Shown here one piece after another: positions 43,668 through 52,301 of a stretch of DNA of 64,000 bases (the stretch's first letter is position 1; each line of letters starts with the position of its first letter). The stretch lies in NCBI GenBank assembly GCA_000987045.1, contig LAKY01000029.1, positions 120,283 to 184,282 of the forward strand, read 5' to 3'. Source of the stretch: Clostridiales bacterium PH28_bin88. GTDB taxonomy: Bacteria; Bacillota; PH28-bin88. The translations under genes were made by a program, and so were the position numbers. The notes below the pieces were generated by a model. The model was not told where the DNA came from, searched no databases, and saw only the letters and a list, made by a program, of their open reading frames with translations.

Positions 43668-44858
43668 ATGTCCAGGAGTAAAAGTTTGGGGGTGATCTTT
43701 ATCACCAAGAAAGCAGATGCAGTCATCATCGGAGGGGGCATCCACGGCTGTTCCATCGCCTACCACCTGGCCAAGTACGGTTGTTCCCGGACCGTGCTGG
43801 TGGAGAAAAACTTTCTGGCCAGCGGCGGGACCGGTCGCTCCGCAGCCGGTTTCCGGCACCAGTTCGGGACGGAGGTAAACATCCGCCTGGCGGCCGCCAG
43901 TATTCGCATGCTGGAGGGACTGGCCGAAGAACTGGCATATCCCTATGACATTGAGCTGCTCCAGGGCGGGTATTTGATGCTGGCGTACTCCGAGTCCCAA
44001 CTGGAACAGCTGACAAAAAACGCCCGGTTGCAGCAGGACCTGGTGGGAGCCGGTACCCAAATCCTCATGCCTGAGGAAATATCGGAAATTGTTCCGGATT
44101 TATCCCTGGACGGGGTGCTGGGCGGGTCATTCAACAAGCGGGACGGGCACGCCAACCCCTGGCATGTAACCCAGGCCTATGCGGAAGCTGCCAAGAGGCT
44201 GGGAGTGGAAATACAGACCAATACCGAGGCGGTGGAGATCCTGTATTCCCAGGCCAAGGTGACTGGAGTGAGGACCAGCCGGGGAGAGGTGATCGAGGCC
44301 CCGGTGGTGGTCAACGCCGCGGGACCCGACGGAGCGTCGGTGGCAAAAATGGCGGGCCTGGATGTGCCGTTGTACCCGGAGAGACATCAAATACTGGTGA
44401 CAGAGCCGCTGGAAATGTTTATTCCCTGTATGGTGATTTCCTTTCAACACGGCACCTATTTCAAGCAAACCCCCCATGGGAGTATCTTAATGGGAGTAGG
44501 TGATCCCCAGCACGAAGTCAAGGATTTCAACCAGCTGTCAACGTGGCAGTTCCTGGAGGATGTTGCCAGGAAAATCACCTTCCACATGCCTGTTCTAAAA
44601 GAAGTCCGGGTGGTCAGGCAGTGGGCGGGGTTGTATGATATCACGCCGGATTCCCAGGCGATCCTGGGAGGGACGCCGGAATTAGAAGGTTTCTATATGG
44701 ATATCGGCTGGAGCGGGCACGGTTTTCAACTGGGTCCCATCGTGGGTAAGGTGCTGGCGGAAATAATCACGGGCCGGGAACCCAGTATCGACGTATCAGC
44801 CATGAGCGTTGAGCGGTTCAAGACCGGCAGGCTGATCCCCGAACCGGCTTGCGTTTAA
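43668..44858 (+). CDS. DAO-type FAD-dependent amino acid dehydrogenase (copy 2)
   Basis: 396 residues. The FAD motif VIIGGGIHGCSIAYHLA is near residue 20, with SGGTGRSAAGFRHQFG following, and the C-terminal RQWAGLYDITPDSQAILGG is nearly the same as in copy 1 at 30.1 kb. Long stretches align throughout, so the two are paralogues with probably different substrates or uses. It most likely works with the 2Fe-2S, FAD and 4Fe-4S subunits encoded at 37.4-39.6 kb. The start is uncertain: the ATG at 43668 has no clear ribosome site, and TTG 43686 or GTG 43692 are alternatives. Confidence 0.9.
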   Translation: MSRSKSLGVIFITKKADAVIIGGGIHGCSIAYHLAKYGCSRTVLVEKNFLASGGTGRSAAGFRHQFGTEVNIRLAAASIRMLEGLAEELAYPYDIELLQGGYLMLAYSESQLEQLTKNARLQQDLVGAGTQILMPEEISEIVPDLSLDGVLGGSFNKRDGHANPWHVTQAYAEAAKRLGVEIQTNTEAVEILYSQAKVTGVRTSRGEVIEAPVVVNAAGPDGASVAKMAGLDVPLYPERHQILVTEPLEMFIPCMVISFQHGTYFKQTPHGSILMGVGDPQHEVKDFNQLSTWQFLEDVARKITFHMPVLKEVRVVRQWAGLYDITPDSQAILGGTPELEGFYMDIGWSGHGFQLGPIVGKVLAEIITGREPSIDVSAMSVERFKTGRLIPEPACV

Positions 44859-44899
44859 CACGGCTTATCCCTTTTGCACAGAGTGAAGCGCTGTAAAGC

Positions 44900-44915
44900 T
44901 AGCACTTTTCTTGCA
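44900..44915 (+). promoter_or_regulatory. Possible sigma-54 promoter (variant)
   Basis: TAGCAC, five bases, TTGCA: identical to the sigma-54 consensus except for A in place of the first G of the -24 GG. It lies 205 bases before the 2-oxoacid oxidoreductase genes in the only sizable gap of the cluster. The changed -24 base makes this tentative. Confidence 0.4.
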
Positions 44916-45119
44916 GTGTATTTTTTGAAGGGGTAGGGTCTTTCCCGTAAAGTGGCCGCGACGGCCACTTTAGGTTTCTAGTAGGGTATTGGGTGATAAA
45001 TTTTATGGCAAACCCACCCAGTAAATGGTATATTAAGCATGGACTTAAGACTGTAGACACCTAATGGTTATTTGCTTTTGCTGGTACTGGTCAGCAATAA
45101 TTTGTAACAGAAATGGGGG

Positions 45120-46259
45120 ATGGAGTTGCAACGGGAAGCGAAATTGGTGCAGGGTAATCACGCCATAGCGGAAGGTGCCATATACGCCGGAGCCAGGTTT
45201 TATGCCGGTTACCCGATTACGCCTTCCTCTGAGATTGCCGAGGAATGCGCCAGGTTGATGCCAAAGGTGGGCGGTGTTTACATGCAGATGGAGGACGAGA
45301 TAGCCAGTATAGCGGCTGTCGTGGGAGCCTCCCTGGCCGGTGCCAAGTCCTTTACCGCCACCAGCGGCCCAGGGTTTTCCCTGATGCAGGAGAACCTGGG
45401 CATGGCGGTGATGGGAGAGGTTCCATGCGTGGTAATCGAAGTGCAACGTTCCGGCCCCAGCACAGGCCTGGCCACCAAGCCCGCCCAGTCGGACATCATG
45501 CAGGTGAGGTGGGGACGTCACGGTGACCAGAGCATTATTGCCCTGTCCCCCTCTTCGGTCAGAGAGTGTTTTACCCTGACGGTGCAGGCGTTTAATTTTG
45601 CGGAAAAGTACCGGGTGCCGGTGATCCTGGCAGCCGACGAGATTGTCGCCCACATGCGGGAGAACTTTACTCACCCCGTCCCGGGCGAAATAGAGGTCGT
45701 GGACCGGAAAAAACCCTCTGTCCCGGTGGAAACATACAGGCCCTTCGAACCTGAAGGGGACGGGATCGCTCCCCTGGCTGCTTATGGCAGTGAATACGTT
45801 TTCCATGTAACCAGTTCCATGCACGGTGATGACGGCTACAGCAACAACGACCCGGCAAATGCCGAGTGGAAAGTAGCCCAGTTGCACCAAAAAATAGACC
45901 GCTACCGTGATGAAATCGTGCTGACCAGATCCTTTGACACCGAAGACATGGACGTACTGCTGGTGGCTTTCGGCGCCACCACCCGCGCGGCCCGGGCAGC
46001 AGCCGTGGAAGCAAGAAAAATGGGCATCAAGGCCGGGGTACTGCAGCTGATCACCGTCTGGCCTTTCCCTGATCAAGAAATTGCCGCCGCCGGAAACAAG
46101 GTCAAAACAGTAATCGTACCCGAAATGAACTACAGCGGCCAGGTAGCCGGCGAAGTCCGGCGGGTGCTGGGTCCCGGTACGGACATCAGGAGGGTGAACA
46201 AATATAACGGCCAGATTATCACCCCGCGGGATATCATCAAGGTTTTGCAAGAGAATTGA
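45120..46259 (+). CDS. 2-oxoacid:ferredoxin oxidoreductase alpha subunit
   Basis: 379 residues. The N-terminal domain has GNHAIAEGAIYAGARFYAGY followed by PITPSSEIAE, and the transketolase C-terminal-like domain follows after about residue 245. This matches KorA/VorA alpha subunits. With the beta and gamma genes it forms a complex that oxidises 2-oxo acids to acyl-CoA and CO2, reducing ferredoxin. Which 2-oxo acid is used cannot be told. The ATG at 45120 lies close to a GGGGG stretch, so the ribosome site is poorly spaced. Confidence 0.92.
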   Translation: MELQREAKLVQGNHAIAEGAIYAGARFYAGYPITPSSEIAEECARLMPKVGGVYMQMEDEIASIAAVVGASLAGAKSFTATSGPGFSLMQENLGMAVMGEVPCVVIEVQRSGPSTGLATKPAQSDIMQVRWGRHGDQSIIALSPSSVRECFTLTVQAFNFAEKYRVPVILAADEIVAHMRENFTHPVPGEIEVVDRKKPSVPVETYRPFEPEGDGIAPLAAYGSEYVFHVTSSMHGDDGYSNNDPANAEWKVAQLHQKIDRYRDEIVLTRSFDTEDMDVLLVAFGATTRAARAAAVEARKMGIKAGVLQLITVWPFPDQEIAAAGNKVKTVIVPEMNYSGQVAGEVRRVLGPGTDIRRVNKYNGQIITPRDIIKVLQEN

Positions 46260-46281
46260 ATTTCAGAAAAGAGGTGTTCAC

Positions 46282-47100
46282 GTGTCCCACGCAACAGGGG
46301 CCAAGTACTTGAAAAAGGACTGCCTGCCGCTGATGTGGTGCCCGGGCTGCGGTAACGGCATCGTTCTGGGCGCCATGCTACGTGCCTTTGAAGAGTTAGG
46401 CTATCAAAACAACGATACAGTGGTGGTCACCGGCATCGGCTGCTGGGGAAAGGCTGATGATTACCTGTTGACCAACGCCCTGCACACCACCCATGGCCGG
46501 GCCTTAGCTTTTGCCACAGGCATCAAGGCCTATAATCCCAAATTGAACGTGGTGGTACTGATGGGCGACGGTGACGGCGCGACCATCGGCGGCAACCACC
46601 TGATCCATGCGGCCAGGCGGAACATAGACCTAACCGCCATCGTGGTAAACAACTACAACTACGGCATGACAGGCGGGCAGTTTTCCGCCACGACCCCCGC
46701 GGGCAAGTACACCAGCACCACCGTATACGGCAACCCCGAAAGGGAACTGGATATCTGCGCGCTGGCGGAGGTTTCCGGAGCCAATTACGTCGCCAGGGGC
46801 ACGGCATACCATGGATGGGAACTCCAGGAGCACATCAAAGAAGCCTTGAATAAAAAAGGATTTTCCCTGGTGGAAGTCGTAAGTCCCTGCCCCACTCATT
46901 ACGGCCGCAACAACAGCATGAGCGCGGCGGTGGAAATGTTGAATTGGCTCAAAGAAAAGGGAGTAACCCGTGAACAATACAGTCAATTAAACGGCCCGTA
47001 CAAAGAAGAGTACTTTTTGACCGGTAAACTGGTAGACAGGGATGTTCCAGATTTCAATACCAGGTATGAGGAAATCAGAGCCCGGGCCGTGAAGGCCTGA
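46282..47100 (+). CDS. 2-oxoacid:ferredoxin oxidoreductase beta subunit (TPP)
   Basis: 272 residues with the thiamine diphosphate motif MGDGDGATIGGNHLIHAARR near residues 94-113 and the downstream VVNNYNYGMTGGQ. The N-terminal WCPGCGNG carries Cys residues that bind a cluster in KorB-type subunits. It is the catalytic half of the complex. It begins 22 bases after the alpha gene behind GAGGTG. Confidence 0.94.
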   Translation: MSHATGAKYLKKDCLPLMWCPGCGNGIVLGAMLRAFEELGYQNNDTVVVTGIGCWGKADDYLLTNALHTTHGRALAFATGIKAYNPKLNVVVLMGDGDGATIGGNHLIHAARRNIDLTAIVVNNYNYGMTGGQFSATTPAGKYTSTTVYGNPERELDICALAEVSGANYVARGTAYHGWELQEHIKEALNKKGFSLVEVVSPCPTHYGRNNSMSAAVEMLNWLKEKGVTREQYSQLNGPYKEEYFLTGKLVDRDVPDFNTRYEEIRARAVKA

Positions 47101-47117
47101 AGGATGGTGAGCTTGTA

Positions 47118-47642
47118 ATGAAGGAAAAATTTGAAGTCATCATGGCCGGTTCAGGCGGCCAGGGGTTGATCATGAGCGGCATCATCCTGGCCGAGGCGGC
47201 GATACTGGAAGGAAAGAACGCGGTCCAGACCCAGTCCTACGGTATTGCCAGCAGGGGCGGGTTCTCCCAGTCCGAGGTCATCATCAGCGGGGAGGAAATC
47301 ATTTTCCAGCAGGTGCAGCAGCCCGACGTGGTCCTGGCCCTTACGGAACAGGCGATGGAAATGTACAGCTGCACCGATGGGAAAACACCGGTTTTTTATG
47401 ACACCACCCTCCTAAAAACCGTTACGGGCGACAGTTTGTACGGGTACCCTTTCACCGCCATGGCCAATAACCTGGGGCATACGGGGACGGCAAACATCAT
47501 CGCCCTGGGCGCCATGGCGGCGCTGACCGGCATGGTGAAAGTGGAAAGCCTGGCGACGGTCTTAAACAGGAGGTTTTCCGGTAAAACAGCGGACCTGAAT
47601 ATAAGGGCGTTGTACACCGGCGTGGAATTAGTTGAAAAATAG
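47118..47642 (+). CDS. 2-oxoacid:ferredoxin oxidoreductase gamma subunit
   Basis: 174 residues with the gamma signature GSGGQGLIMSGIILAEAA near residues 11-28 and SYGIASRGGFSQSEVI near 39-54. The gamma subunit contacts CoA in this enzyme family. The delta (ferredoxin) subunit has no separate gene here; its role may be taken by the C-terminal clusters of the flavoprotein encoded next. Confidence 0.94.
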   Translation: MKEKFEVIMAGSGGQGLIMSGIILAEAAILEGKNAVQTQSYGIASRGGFSQSEVIISGEEIIFQQVQQPDVVLALTEQAMEMYSCTDGKTPVFYDTTLLKTVTGDSLYGYPFTAMANNLGHTGTANIIALGAMAALTGMVKVESLATVLNRRFSGKTADLNIRALYTGVELVEK

Positions 47643-47738
47643 TAGGTATGCAGGCAGCGACCCCGGGAAGGAAACCCGAGTTCAAGCCGCCAACCGAGTT
47701 TTTCAAAGTAGCTTAATTTGCCAGAAAGGAGTCCCTTC

Positions 47739-49340
47739 ATGAATAACGGGAAATCTACCAAACCTTCGTGTACGGCAGCCTGCCCGGCGGCCATCGATGT
47801 GCCCCGTTACATCAGGTACATAAGGGAAGGAAAGTTTGACGAAGCACTGGCCGTCATTCGCGAACGGATACCGTTTCCCGCCGTGTGCGGCCATGCCTGC
47901 GTACACCCTTGCGAAGCCAGGTGTGCCCGGGTGCAGTATGACGAGCCTGTGGCTATCAGGATGCTTAAAAGGGCGGCCTCAGAGCATGGTAAAAGAGGGT
48001 GGACGGGAACGAAAATCGACCCGTCCACCGGTAAAAAAGTTGCGGTGACCGGTGCCGGACCGTGCGGCCTGACGGCGGCCTATTACCTGGCCGGGTTGGG
48101 ACACGGGGTTACGGTTTTTGAAGCCTTTTCCCTGCCGGGAGGCATGCTCCGGTATGGCATTCCCGCCTACCGCCTCCCCAAGGACGTGCTGGACACGGAA
48201 ATTTCCGTGATCAAAAACCGCGGCGTAGAAATCATCACCAACACCAGGATCACGTCCCCGGAGGAACTGCTGGCGAAGGGTTTCGACGCGGTACTGGTAA
48301 CGGTGGGAGCCTGGAAGAGCTTAAATGCGGGTATCGAAGGAGAAGGGGCCACCCGGGTGCTCCCCGGGCTCGCCTTCCTGCAAGACGTTAATTCAGGACA
48401 CCGCCCGGAGATCGGAAAAAAAGTCGTGGTGGTGGGTGGCGGTAATACCGCCGTGGACGCCGCCCGGGTATCGGCGCGGTTGGGCGCGGAGGTTACCATG
48501 GTATACCGCCGGACCATGGCGGAAATGCCGGCCGGCCCGGAAGAGGTCAGAGACGCGGTGGCAGAAGGAGTAAATATCCAGCCGTTAGCCGTCCCGGTCA
48601 AGGTGACGGAAAATGCGGTAATATGCATGAAAACAACCCCTGGCCCCACGGACCGGAGCGGTAGGCCAACCCCTGTACCCGTTGCCGGCAGTGAATTCTC
48701 CCTGGAGTGCGATACGGTAATCATCGCCACCGGGCAGTCACCCGACGCCGGGGCATTAAACCTGGCAGGAAACGATAACGGGACCATCAAGGTGGACGAG
48801 ACCTTTGCCACGTCGAAAAAGGGCGTTTTTGCCGCCGGCGACGCGGTGACCGGGCCTTCCTCCATTATCGAGGCCATCGCCCAGGGTAGGCTGGCAAGTA
48901 TCTCTGTAGACAGGTTTTTGGGCGGCAACGGCCGGATCGATTTGCCGGCTGCCAGCGCGGACCATCCGGAAATACCGGAGACAGCCCCCAGGGGAACAGC
49001 ACGGCCGGGTGCTAAAGGTATCCCAGTGGAAGAGCGTACCAGTGGTTTTAACACCGTAGAGTTCGGGTACGACCGCGACACCGCCGTGGCAGAGGCGTAC
49101 CGCTGCCTTGCGTGCGACTTGCGTGAATTTAAAGTGGAAGTCAACTTCACCGTTTGCAAGGGATGCGGCTACTGCAAAGAAGTCTGTACACTGGATATCT
49201 TCGAAACATCCGGTAGTTTTAATTCCCAGGGTTACCGGCCCGCGGCAGCCACACGCTCCGAACGGTGCGTTGGGTGTCTCAGGTGCCTGTATATATGCCC
49301 CGATTTCGCCATCAGCATAGAAAGCGCCCGTGGAGCATAA
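47739..49340 (+). CDS. GltD-like FAD/NAD(P) oxidoreductase with N- and C-terminal iron-sulfur domains
   Basis: 533 residues. N-terminal Fer4_20 domain with Cys groups CTAACPA and CGHACVHPCEARC (about 7-75) is followed by the FAD motif VTGAGPCGLTAAYYLAGLG near residue 105 and the NADPH motif VVVGGGNTAVDAARV near 232. The C-terminus adds two [4Fe-4S] motifs, CKGCGYCKEVC and CVGCLRCLYIC. This resembles glutamate synthase small subunit relatives fused to a KorD-like ferredoxin, which could pass electrons from the 2-oxoacid oxidoreductase to NADP. The ATG at 47739 lies 6 bases after AAAGGAG. Confidence 0.9.
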   Translation: MNNGKSTKPSCTAACPAAIDVPRYIRYIREGKFDEALAVIRERIPFPAVCGHACVHPCEARCARVQYDEPVAIRMLKRAASEHGKRGWTGTKIDPSTGKKVAVTGAGPCGLTAAYYLAGLGHGVTVFEAFSLPGGMLRYGIPAYRLPKDVLDTEISVIKNRGVEIITNTRITSPEELLAKGFDAVLVTVGAWKSLNAGIEGEGATRVLPGLAFLQDVNSGHRPEIGKKVVVVGGGNTAVDAARVSARLGAEVTMVYRRTMAEMPAGPEEVRDAVAEGVNIQPLAVPVKVTENAVICMKTTPGPTDRSGRPTPVPVAGSEFSLECDTVIIATGQSPDAGALNLAGNDNGTIKVDETFATSKKGVFAAGDAVTGPSSIIEAIAQGRLASISVDRFLGGNGRIDLPAASADHPEIPETAPRGTARPGAKGIPVEERTSGFNTVEFGYDRDTAVAEAYRCLACDLREFKVEVNFTVCKGCGYCKEVCTLDIFETSGSFNSQGYRPAAATRSERCVGCLRCLYICPDFAISIESARGA

Positions 49341-49392
49341 TAAAACCACTGAATGCCGGGAGGCATGAGGTTCTTGTTTGGGAGGAGCCACA

Positions 49393-50985
49393 TTGAGACT
49401 TAAAGACTACTATGCGCCAACCCTGAAGAACACCCCATCAGCAGCAGGTACCGCCTCCGAACAGCTTGCGGTGAGGGCGGGGCTGGTGAGAAAAGAAGCA
49501 GCCGGGCTTTACCACCTGCTGCCTTTGGGGCGCCGTGTCCTCCGGCGTTTGGAGGACATTTCGCTGAAGGACATGGAAAGAGAAGGGTACCAGGAGGTGA
49601 TGGTTACCGGCGGGCGGGAGGCGGTGGGTAAGTTAGCCGCGGAAATCAAATCCTATAAGCAGTTGCCTCTCAAGTTGTTTACCCTCGACGTTGATTACAG
49701 GGGTAACGCCAAGCCTTCCTTCAGCCTTTCCGGCAGCCGTGGGCCCCTGACCCTGGGGATGTATCACGTGGGTGTGAAAGATCCGGTTAGTCCAATCAAG
49801 CATCTGAAAACATTTTGCCATCAGATAGCCAGGAAGTGCGCCGTTAAAGCCAGATGGGTAGGCGCCCCCAGCGGTCTCGACGGCGCCCGGCAGGCCCTCG
49901 TTTTACTGGCCGCATCGGAGGCGGGGGAAACCGGGTTCGTTACCTGCCCGGGCTGCGGTTACACGGCAACCGTGGAAGCGGCGGAATTTTCCCGGCCGAT
50001 ACCACCGGCAGAGCCGGCCCTACCTATGGAAAAGGTGTTGACACCCGGTGTCCGGACCATGGCCCGCCTGGAGGAATTCCTGGGGGTTAAGGAATCCAAG
50101 ACGATTAAGACGTTGATCTATCATGTTGCCTACCAGGACCGGGTAGAGCCGGTGGGAGCGATGGTGGCCGGTGAGCGGGCCGTCAACGAGCAGAAGTTGG
50201 CCGGGGTGCTGGGGGCGGACAGCCTGCGTCTAGCTACCAAAGAAGAGGCCCGGGAAGTCACCGGTTGCAGCACGGGTTTCTCCGGCCCGGTCGGGCTCAA
50301 GGTCAGGTTGATCGCTGACCCGGAAATCACCGGTATGGTTAACGGCGTGGCGGGAGCCAACGAAGACGACTATCACCTGATTAATGTCAATCCCGGCAGG
50401 GACTTTGGCTGGCACCAGATGGCGGATATCGGCATGGTCCGGGAAGGCGACGCCTGCCCTCATTGCCGGGAGCCACTGCAATTCGCCAGGGGCACAGGGT
50501 TAGGACGAATTGCCCTGTACGGGGAAACCTGGTCAAAACGCTCCGGTGCGGCGATAACCGGCGAGGACGGCAAAGAGGCGCCGATGGAACTGGTCTTCGC
50601 AGAACTCGACCTCTCCCGGCTGGGAGCGGTCATTATTGAACAAAACCATGATGGTAACGGGATCTGCTGGCCGGCGGCGACTGCGCCCTTCCAGGTGGTC
50701 CTGGTGCAGGTCAAGTCCAACGACGCCCATCACTCCGCGGCGGCTGAGGCCCTTTACCGCCAGCTGGCGGACAGGGGCTACACGGTGATGCTGGATGACC
50801 GTGACGAGCGAGCCGGATCCAAGTTCAAGGACGCCGACCTCATCGGCTACCCTGTGCGCGTGGTGATCGGCCAGGCCCTGGAACGCGGGGAGGTGGAAGT
50901 CACCGCGCGGGCCACGGGCGAGACCAGGACAGTAAAGCTGGAAGAAATAGTGGCGGCTATCGAAAAAATCATCCCGGAGGATTAG
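49393..50985 (+). CDS. Prolyl-tRNA synthetase-like protein lacking aminoacylation motifs
   Basis: 530 residues with the layout of bacterial ProRS: N-terminal catalytic-like region, YbaK-type insertion/editing domain (about 205-345, with RLEEFLGVKESKTIKT), and C-terminal anticodon-binding domain (after about 430, DERAGSKFKDADLIGYP). The start matches ProRS (GLVRKEAAGLYHLLPLG), but the motif 1 Pro, the GPTHEE loop and the motif 2 fRxE are gone: the region is shortened by about 40 residues and reads VDYRGNAKPSF. Motif 3 keeps an Arg (LSRLGAVIIEQ). Amino-acid activation is therefore unlikely; tRNA binding and editing may remain. TTG start after GGGAGGAG. It closes the catabolic cluster. Confidence 0.85.
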   Translation: MRLKDYYAPTLKNTPSAAGTASEQLAVRAGLVRKEAAGLYHLLPLGRRVLRRLEDISLKDMEREGYQEVMVTGGREAVGKLAAEIKSYKQLPLKLFTLDVDYRGNAKPSFSLSGSRGPLTLGMYHVGVKDPVSPIKHLKTFCHQIARKCAVKARWVGAPSGLDGARQALVLLAASEAGETGFVTCPGCGYTATVEAAEFSRPIPPAEPALPMEKVLTPGVRTMARLEEFLGVKESKTIKTLIYHVAYQDRVEPVGAMVAGERAVNEQKLAGVLGADSLRLATKEEAREVTGCSTGFSGPVGLKVRLIADPEITGMVNGVAGANEDDYHLINVNPGRDFGWHQMADIGMVREGDACPHCREPLQFARGTGLGRIALYGETWSKRSGAAITGEDGKEAPMELVFAELDLSRLGAVIIEQNHDGNGICWPAATAPFQVVLVQVKSNDAHHSAAAEALYRQLADRGYTVMLDDRDERAGSKFKDADLIGYPVRVVIGQALERGEVEVTARATGETRTVKLEEIVAAIEKIIPED

Positions 50986-51082
50986 GCTACGTAGCCGGTT
51001 TTATTTCGTCAAGAGAACCCGATATACACTGCCGCTCCCCATATGAGTAAAGCAGGCACCGATTATTGAAATAGGCAAAAAC

Positions 51083-51134
51083 ATGAATAATTTGCACACG
51101 TTATCTTGACGTGTGCAAATTATTCATATATACT
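51083..51134 (+). promoter_or_regulatory. Promoter with perfect 18-bp palindromic operator
   Basis: An 18-bp perfect inverted repeat (51083-51100 with 51110-51127, 9-base spacer) overlaps a consensus sigma-A promoter: TTGACG (51106-51111), 17 bases, TATACT (51129-51134). The right arm covers the spacer. The palindrome is ideal for a dimeric repressor; the Fic protein encoded next has a C-terminal winged helix and could be that repressor. Confidence 0.85.
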
Positions 51135-51158
51135 GCACATATAGAGGGGGCGAATGCA

Positions 51159-52229
51159 ATGAAAGAATATAAATTGCCTATGTTGCCGCCAAGCGTCAAA
51201 TTAGAAACGAAGCGTGTGCTCAAAGCTTTAGCCGGAGCTAGCCGTGCGCTTGCGGAGCTTAAAGGATATGCAGGTACAATCCCAAATAAACATATATTAA
51301 TTAATGCTGTCATTATCAATGAAGCTAAGGACAGTTCGGCTATTGAAAATATAATTACCACCCATGACGATTTGTATAAAGCGATGAGCGGTACCAGTTT
51401 TAACAATCCCGCGGCCAAAGAAGTTGTTAGCTGCAGAAGCGCATTGTGGCTTGGATATGAAAAAGTAAAAGAGAACGGAATACTCACAACAAATATGATA
51501 ATTGAAATTCAAAGCCGCATTGAAAACAATAGGGCAGGTATTAGAAAATTGCCCGGTACAGTTCTGATGAATGAGACAACAGGTGAAACTGTCTATACTC
51601 CTCCAAGTGGAGAGGATGAAATCAGAACTTTAATGAGCAACCTTGAAAAGTACATAAATGAAGATTTTGATGGAATTGACCCGTTAATCAAGCTTGCGGT
51701 TATCCACTACCAGTTTGAAAGTATTCATCCGTTTTATGATGGTAACGGCAGAACGGGTAGAATAATCAACGTGCTGTATTTGGTACTGAAAGAATTGCTT
51801 GACAGTCCCATATTGTATTTAAGCAGATATCTAATAAGGAATAAATCTGCTTACTACAGGCTGCTGCAGGAGGTTAGAAGCAAAAACAATTGGGAAGATT
51901 GGATTGTATATATACTTACCGGTATAGAAGAAACGTCGGAGGAAACCTTAAGGCTGGTTAAGAAGATTAATGCTGAAATCGATGCAATGACTGCGGAAAT
52001 AAAAGAAAAATTGCCAAAGATATATTCCAAGGAGCTTATTGACTTATTGTTCTATGAGTTCTACACAAAAATCCGATATGTTGAAGAAGGATTAGGGGTA
52101 TCAAGGAGGACAGCGGTTACATATCTTGGCATACTTGAAAAAGAGGGTTTTCTTGTATCTGAGAAAATAGGCAAGGAACGTATATATCAGAATAAGAGAC
52201 TGTACGATTTGGTTAAAAGTGCGAATTAA
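51159..52229 (+). CDS. Fic-domain protein with C-terminal winged helix
   Basis: 356 residues, AT-rich unlike its left neighbours. The Fic motif is complete, HPFYDGNGRTGR near residues 192-203, so AMP transfer activity is expected. An N-terminal inhibitory-helix motif S-x3-E-N is visible in SSAIEN near residues 61-66, placing it with self-inhibited class II Fic proteins. The C-terminal 70 residues form a helix-turn-helix (GVSRRTAVTYLGILEKEGF), suggesting it also binds DNA. The ATG at 51159 follows GAGGGGG. The promoter is overlaid by a perfect palindrome. Base composition suggests horizontal gain. Confidence 0.92.
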   Translation: MKEYKLPMLPPSVKLETKRVLKALAGASRALAELKGYAGTIPNKHILINAVIINEAKDSSAIENIITTHDDLYKAMSGTSFNNPAAKEVVSCRSALWLGYEKVKENGILTTNMIIEIQSRIENNRAGIRKLPGTVLMNETTGETVYTPPSGEDEIRTLMSNLEKYINEDFDGIDPLIKLAVIHYQFESIHPFYDGNGRTGRIINVLYLVLKELLDSPILYLSRYLIRNKSAYYRLLQEVRSKNNWEDWIVYILTGIEETSEETLRLVKKINAEIDAMTAEIKEKLPKIYSKELIDLLFYEFYTKIRYVEEGLGVSRRTAVTYLGILEKEGFLVSEKIGKERIYQNKRLYDLVKSAN

Positions 52230-52301
52230 AGTTATTGATGTCAGGAAACAGTGCCTGTCATACAAACATGCCAGGCCACAATTGGTGAGGAGGTCTGGGC
52301 T

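Noticed and set aside
45045..46250. Minus-strand open frame opposite the 2-oxoacid oxidoreductase alpha gene
   Set aside because: No start signal or domain; the opposite strand encodes a clear KorA-type subunit.
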